The notes under the pieces: model-generated
What the model saw: the letters and a program-made list of their open reading frames with translations, nothing else
The model's database searches: none
Told to the model about the DNA's origin: nothing
Program-made: the position numbers and the translations under genes
Shown: positions 14,338-17,342 of the stretch, piece by piece
How positions within the stretch are numbered: the stretch's first letter is position 1
Layout: the number at the start of each line of letters is the position of its first letter
Assembly (NCBI GenBank): GCA_023419055.1
Contig: JAEZYO010000950.1
Span: 1 to 17,342 of the forward strand
Direction of reading: 5' to 3'
Length of the DNA: 17,342 bases
Source: Pseudomonadota bacterium
GTDB lineage: Bacteria > Myxococcota > Polyangia > Polyangiales > Polyangiaceae

Positions 14338-14423
14338 TGGTAGCCCCTCCCGGATTCGAACCGGGACGCCATCGCTGGCCAGAGATTTTAAGTCTCCTGC
14401 GTATGCCGTTCCGCCAAGGGGCC
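14338..14423 (-). tRNA. trnL-UAA: tRNA-Leu (anticodon UAA)
   Basis: A complete class II tRNA of 86 bases including an encoded CCA. Acceptor stem GGCCCCT pairs with AGGGGCT (first pair is a G-U wobble); U8-G9 and the D arm GCG...CGC follow. The anticodon stem GGAGA/UCUCU carries loop CUUAAAA, with anticodon UAA at 14390-14388. The long variable arm is GGCCAGCGAUGGCGU, and the T arm CCCGG-TTCGAAT-CCGGG, discriminator A and CCA complete it. UAA with a long variable arm identifies leucine (UUA codons). I see no second copy of its 3' end in the window that would mark an integrated element. Confidence 0.97.
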
Positions 14424-14573
14424 GTCTGCCTGACTGTTCGAGGATGCGTCACCGCGCGCAGTGACGAGGTCCGTCATCCACCCCACGGTATGAAGTGGAT
14501 CGCCGACCGACGTGCGCGCGTGAGACGCCTGAGCATGCCCTGCTTCTTAGGCGAAGTTTTGCCGCGCTTCAAT

Positions 14574-14612
14574 TGACCGGTCGACGGCGGGTGGTTTTTC
14601 CCGTCCCGGTCA
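14574..14612 (-). terminator. Long hairpin over the stop codon of the pseudokinase-kinase gene
   Basis: Outer 7-base perfect inverted repeat TGACCGG (14574-14580) / CCGGTCA (14606-14612), and inner 5-base stem GACGG (14583-14587) / CCGTC (14601-14605), with a 2-base bulge and a 13-base loop containing a T5 run (A5 on the minus strand). The TGA stop of the kinase is part of the stem. The DNA following on the minus strand (ATTGAAG) is only mildly A/T-rich. It is a likely transcript end but not a textbook terminator. Confidence 0.45.
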
Positions 14613-16733
14613 GCGCCCGAGGTACAGCGCGGCGGCGCTCACGAGGAGCAAGAGGACCAAGCCGACGAGCCAGCCCTTCCCCCCTCCGGATGACTTTTCC
14701 GGGGGCGAAAGGACGGTCGGGTTAGAGGCACGTGCCGCGGGGCGGGCACCCGTGCTCGGGCGGTTTTCACCGCTCTTTTGTCGCAGTAGCTCCGCCCGGC
14801 GCGCGTCGTCGAGCCCGGTGAGCTGGTCCGCGTGTACCCGGTCGGAGCCTCCGGAGAAGAGCTCCAGCGAGGCGATGAGCGCGTGCATGTTGGGGGTCCG
14901 CTGCTGGAGATCCCGCTCGAGGCCCTTGTGGACGACGCGCGCGAGATCCTTCGGCACCCAGGGCGCTACCTCTTCCAACCTGCGAATCGGTTCCGTGCAG
15001 ATGGCGACGATGAGCTCTCCGAGCGAGGTCTGATTGCCCCACAGCCGGAGCCCCGAGAGCGCTTCCCACAAGACGACCGACAAGCTCCAGACGTCGGCGC
15101 GCTCGTCGACGCTCTTCGCGTTGCGAGCCTGTTCCGGCGCCATGTACATGGGGGAGCCGATCATGCCGCCCGTGCGGGTCAGGCTGTAGTGGCTGTGCTT
15201 GCTCTGCCCGTCCTCGCTCCGCTTGCGCTTCGCCACTCCGAAGTCACACACCTTGACCGTTACGGCGCGCGTCTTCGCGTCGATCTCGAGGAACAGGTTG
15301 GCGGGCTTCACGTCGCGGTGCACCACGCGCCTCGCGTGCGCGGCGGCGATGCCGCTCGCCCCCTGCAGAGCCAACCTCACCGCTACCTGAGGATCGAGCG
15401 CGCCATGCGTCTTCAGCACCGTGGACAGATCGGTGCCGTCGAGAAACTCCATCACGATGTACGGCAGGCCGAGCTTCTCGTCCGTACCGGCGTCGAGCGT
15501 TCGACACACGTTCGGGCTCGCGATCGCGCTCGCCGCCTTCGCCTCGCGGGCGAAGCGCATCAACGCCGCGGGGTTGTCGCCGGCCATGCCGCGGGAAATC
15601 ACCTTCGCCGCGAGCTGCTCCCCGCTGTCGCTCCGGATCTCGTAGACGGCGCCCATGCCGCCGCGGCCGAGCAACCGGCGCACCTCGTACTTGCCGTCGA
15701 GCTTCTTGCCGATCAGCGCGAGCTCGTCACCCCCATCGTCGAGCGGCGGCAATGCGGGCGCCTTGTGATCCACGCTCAGGTCGGCGCGCTCCGCGAGCCG
15801 CGAGCGCGTGTCCGACGATACGGTGCGGATCGCGCTCTCGAGCAGGAGCTCGTCACCCTCGCTGAAGGGGCGCAGGGCCTCGGCGAACTCTTCGCACGTG
15901 GCAAAGCGCGCGTCCGGTGCGTGCGCCAGGGCGCGGTGGATGACGCGCGTGAGCTCGGCCGAGACCCAGGGCGCGCGATCTTGAAGGTGAGGGACGTCGT
16001 CCGTCAGCACCGCGGTGACGACGTCGGCCACCTCTTCGAAGTGACCGAACGGCGGGCTGCCGCAGAGCATCGCGTAGAGGGTCGCGCCGAGCCCCCACAC
16101 GTCCGCGCGTTCGTCGATGTCCTCGGCGTTCCGCAGCTGCTCGGGCGCGGTGTAGTCGGGTGAGTCGAGCAGCGCCTGTGGGTTCGTCGCTGCCGGCTCC
16201 CCGGAGGCCAGCGCCGGGCGCAACGTTCCGTAATCTCGGACCTTGGCGAACAGTTCGTCGCCACGAGCTCGTTCGAGCACGATGCTGTGGGGTCGTACCC
16301 CTCGATGTAGCAGACCGAGACGATGCGCGGCCTCGAGCGCGTGGGCGGCCTGAAGTCCGATTCGGACCGCGGTGACTGGATCGAGGGCGCCACGATCGGC
16401 GAGGAGCTGCTCGAGATCGCGGCCGTCCGTCGTCGGGACGATCGTGTAGTAGGCCCCCGTTTGCGCTTCCCGGCCGGCCTCCAGGACTGGAAGCACGTGC
16501 GGGTGGCGGAGGTGCTGCCATTGTTTCGATTCGCGTTCGAATCGCTCGGCGGCCGCGTCGCGCCAGGCCTCCGAATAAAGGACCTTGGCGACGACCGTCA
16601 CCCCGTCCGGACCGCGGGCCCCAAAGGTCGCGCTCCCCTCCGAATCTTCGATCAAGACCTCGAGCCGGTAGCGGTCGGCCAGTGTGTGGCCGACGAGCGC
16701 CTGGGCGCGCGCCTGAGTCTCGGAGCTGTGCAC
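14610..16733 (-). CDS. Tandem pseudokinase-kinase protein with C-terminal membrane anchor
   Basis: A 707-residue protein with two Hanks-type kinase folds. The N-terminal one (about 20-292) keeps Lys50 (VVAK), DYG (167-169, replacing DFG) and APE (196-198). It has lost the glycine loop (IEDSEGS, 28-34) and the catalytic loop: HRG (143-145) instead of HRD, and Ser150 instead of Asn. It should be a pseudokinase. The second (about 347-627) is canonical: GRGGMG (356-361), K377, HRDVKPAN (472-479), DFG (497-499), APE (532-534). The halves share matching segments (DERADVW; APWV then L-RV-H), which indicates internal duplication. A Ser/Pro/Ala linker leads to one helix (about 687-704), GWLVGLVLLLLVSAAALYL, ending 3 residues later, so both kinase folds should face the cytoplasm. 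The start is GTG 16733 with no Shine-Dalgarno; -10-like TATGCT hexamers just upstream suggest a leaderless mRNA. Divergent from thiD. Confidence 0.93.
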   Translation of the reverse strand: MHSSETQARAQALVGHTLADRYRLEVLIEDSEGSATFGARGPDGVTVVAKVLYSEAWRDAAAERFERESKQWQHLRHPHVLPVLEAGREAQTGAYYTIVPTTDGRDLEQLLADRGALDPVTAVRIGLQAAHALEAAHRLGLLHRGVRPHSIVLERARGDELFAKVRDYGTLRPALASGEPAATNPQALLDSPDYTAPEQLRNAEDIDERADVWGLGATLYAMLCGSPPFGHFEEVADVVTAVLTDDVPHLQDRAPWVSAELTRVIHRALAHAPDARFATCEEFAEALRPFSEGDELLLESAIRTVSSDTRSRLAERADLSVDHKAPALPPLDDGGDELALIGKKLDGKYEVRRLLGRGGMGAVYEIRSDSGEQLAAKVISRGMAGDNPAALMRFAREAKAASAIASPNVCRTLDAGTDEKLGLPYIVMEFLDGTDLSTVLKTHGALDPQVAVRLALQGASGIAAAHARRVVHRDVKPANLFLEIDAKTRAVTVKVCDFGVAKRKRSEDGQSKHSHYSLTRTGGMIGSPMYMAPEQARNAKSVDERADVWSLSVVLWEALSGLRLWGNQTSLGELIVAICTEPIRRLEEVAPWVPKDLARVVHKGLERDLQQRTPNMHALIASLELFSGGSDRVHADQLTGLDDARRAELLRQKSGENRPSTGARPAARASNPTVLSPPEKSSGGGKGWLVGLVLLLLVSAAALYLGR

Positions 16734-16739
16734 GGGGGT

Positions 16740-16753
16740 AGCATAGGAGCATA
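16740..16753 (-). promoter_or_regulatory. Two TATGCT -10-like hexamers before the pseudokinase-kinase gene
   Basis: TATGCT occurs twice on the minus strand, 16753-16748 and 16745-16740 (4 of 6 to TATAAT), separated by two bases. From the second, transcription would start about 7 bases on, at the GTG 16733. This would explain the missing Shine-Dalgarno. No good -35 is visible (TAGCAT lies 17 bases upstream of the first hexamer), so confidence is low. Confidence 0.3.
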
Positions 16754-16770
16754 CCGGTAACGGAGGGCCG

Positions 16771-16782
16771 ATGCTACGCTAG
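16771..16782 (+). other. Minimal upstream ORF (Met-Leu-Arg-stop) in the thiD leader
   Basis: ATG CTA CGC TAG is preceded at 4 bases by GGAGGG (16762-16767), the only Shine-Dalgarno between the divergent genes. The stop ends 8 bases before the thiD ATG. Ribosomes loaded here could re-initiate at thiD. It could also be coincidence, with thiD having a weak start. Confidence 0.35.
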
Positions 16783-16790
16783 CGCTCGCG

Positions 16791-17342
16791 ATGATGGGAC
16801 GCGTGCTCGTCGTAGCTGGTTCCGATTCCGGCGGTGGCGCCGGAATCCAGGCCGACATCAAGGCGATCACCGCGCTCGGCGGTTATGCGGCTACGGCGCT
16901 CACGGCGCTCACGGCCCAAAATACGCTCGGTGTCTTCGGCGTGGTCCCGGTCGACCCCGCGTTCGTCGCGCAACAAATGGAGACGGTGCTCGGCGACATC
17001 GGCGCGGACTCGATCAAGACCGGCATGCTGCATTCGGCTCCCGTGATCGAGGCCGTGGCCGGCGTGGTCAGGCGGTACGCCGGCATCCCGCTCGTGGTCG
17101 ACCCGGTCATGGTGGCGAAAGGCGGAGCCCCGCTCCTCGAAGCCGGCGCCCAACGAGCGTTGCTCGAGCAGCTCTTGCCGATGTCAGCCCTCGTCACGCC
17201 CAACGCGCCGGAAGCCGAGCTCCTCACCGGGACGCGGATCCGTACGCTCGCGGACATGCATCGAGCCGCCGACCTTCTCCTAGCGATGGGCGCCTCCGCC
17301 GTGCTGCTCAAGGGGGGCCACTTGGCTGGGCCGATCGTGGTC
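16791..17342 (+). CDS. thiD: Hydroxymethylpyrimidine / phosphomethylpyrimidine kinase, N-terminal part (cut by right edge)
   Basis: ThiD phosphorylates 4-amino-5-hydroxymethyl-2-methylpyrimidine (HMP) and then HMP-phosphate, supplying the pyrimidine half of thiamine; cytoplasmic, ribokinase-like fold. 184 codons are visible of a family length of about 260-270. Motifs: N-terminal AGSDSGGGAGIQADIKA (9-25), TALTAQNTLGVFG, IKTGML, VVDPVM and TPNAPEAELLTG. Three consecutive motifs in family order make the call secure. The start is ATG 16791 (a second ATG is adjacent at 16794). No Shine-Dalgarno sits at the right distance, and no in-frame start lies nearer to the upstream GGAGGG, which instead precedes a 3-codon ORF. 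The divergent neighbour starts only 57 bases away, which leaves no room for a TPP riboswitch in the gap. Confidence 0.96.
   Translation, partial: MMGRVLVVAGSDSGGGAGIQADIKAITALGGYAATALTALTAQNTLGVFGVVPVDPAFVAQQMETVLGDIGADSIKTGMLHSAPVIEAVAGVVRRYAGIPLVVDPVMVAKGGAPLLEAGAQRALLEQLLPMSALVTPNAPEAELLTGTRIRTLADMHRAADLLLAMGASAVLLKGGHLAGPIVV

Noticed and set aside
14338..14423. tRNA-Leu as the attachment site of an integrated island
   Set aside because: No duplicated tRNA 3' end and no integrase gene is present in the window.
14832..16163. Plus-strand open frame (443 codons) opposite the tandem kinase
   Set aside because: Antisense shadow of the kinase gene with no recognisable domain.
16734..16790. TPP (THI-box) riboswitch before thiD
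   Set aside because: Only 57 bases separate the divergent starts, shorter than a TPP riboswitch, and no conserved THI-box elements are visible.

Overview
The window is chromosomal DNA from a very GC-rich bacterium. Serine/threonine kinases, glycine-rich lipoproteins (one with a MopE-type Cys/Asp motif), an NtrC-type two-component pair and start codons that are often GTG suggest a myxobacterium, most likely of the Polyangiales (Sorangium/Polyangium type). This assignment is inferred from gene content, not from a marker gene. Most of the DNA is coding. I see no insertion sequence, phage gene, CRISPR array or toxin-antitoxin pair.

Layout. 1-1460 (minus): a MscS-type mechanosensitive channel whose stop codon overlaps the GTG start of a Ser/Thr kinase that runs off the left edge. 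1781-3257 (plus): a lipoprotein with a Gly-rich stalk, a MopE-like motif and a C-type lectin-like domain, followed after one base by a Nudix hydrolase. 3240-4614 (minus): a beta-propeller (SMP-30-like) lipoprotein and a small two-helix membrane protein. 4939-6942 (plus): a lipoprotein carrying three DsbA-like thioredoxin domains, each with CPFC. 6946-7314 (minus): a small unknown protein. 7398-13424 (minus): a run of same-strand genes, in transcription order a membrane histidine kinase, a sigma-54 response regulator overlapping it by 8 bases, a DUF4136-like lipoprotein and an arylsulfatase; a TTG-initiated 80-residue protein (13500-13742) lies just upstream. 13940-14307 (minus): a Gly-rich lipoprotein broken by two single-base frameshifts, 30 bases downstream of a tRNA-Leu(UAA). 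14610-16733 (minus): a tandem pseudokinase-kinase protein with a C-terminal membrane anchor. 16791-end (plus): the 5' part of thiD, divergent from it.

How it may work together. The recurring theme is the cell envelope: three intact lipoproteins plus one broken one, a mechanosensitive channel, a thiol oxidoreductase, a membrane sensor kinase and two Ser/Thr kinases. The histidine kinase and regulator form one signalling unit. Sigma-54-like sequences precede both genes downstream of the regulator, so the lipoprotein and the arylsulfatase may be its targets; this is a hypothesis. The most unusual single protein is the pseudokinase-kinase tandem. The most unusual envelope protein is the triple-DsbA lipoprotein. 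The clearest regulatory signal is a pair of direct repeats abutting a -35-like hexamer in front of the propeller lipoprotein.
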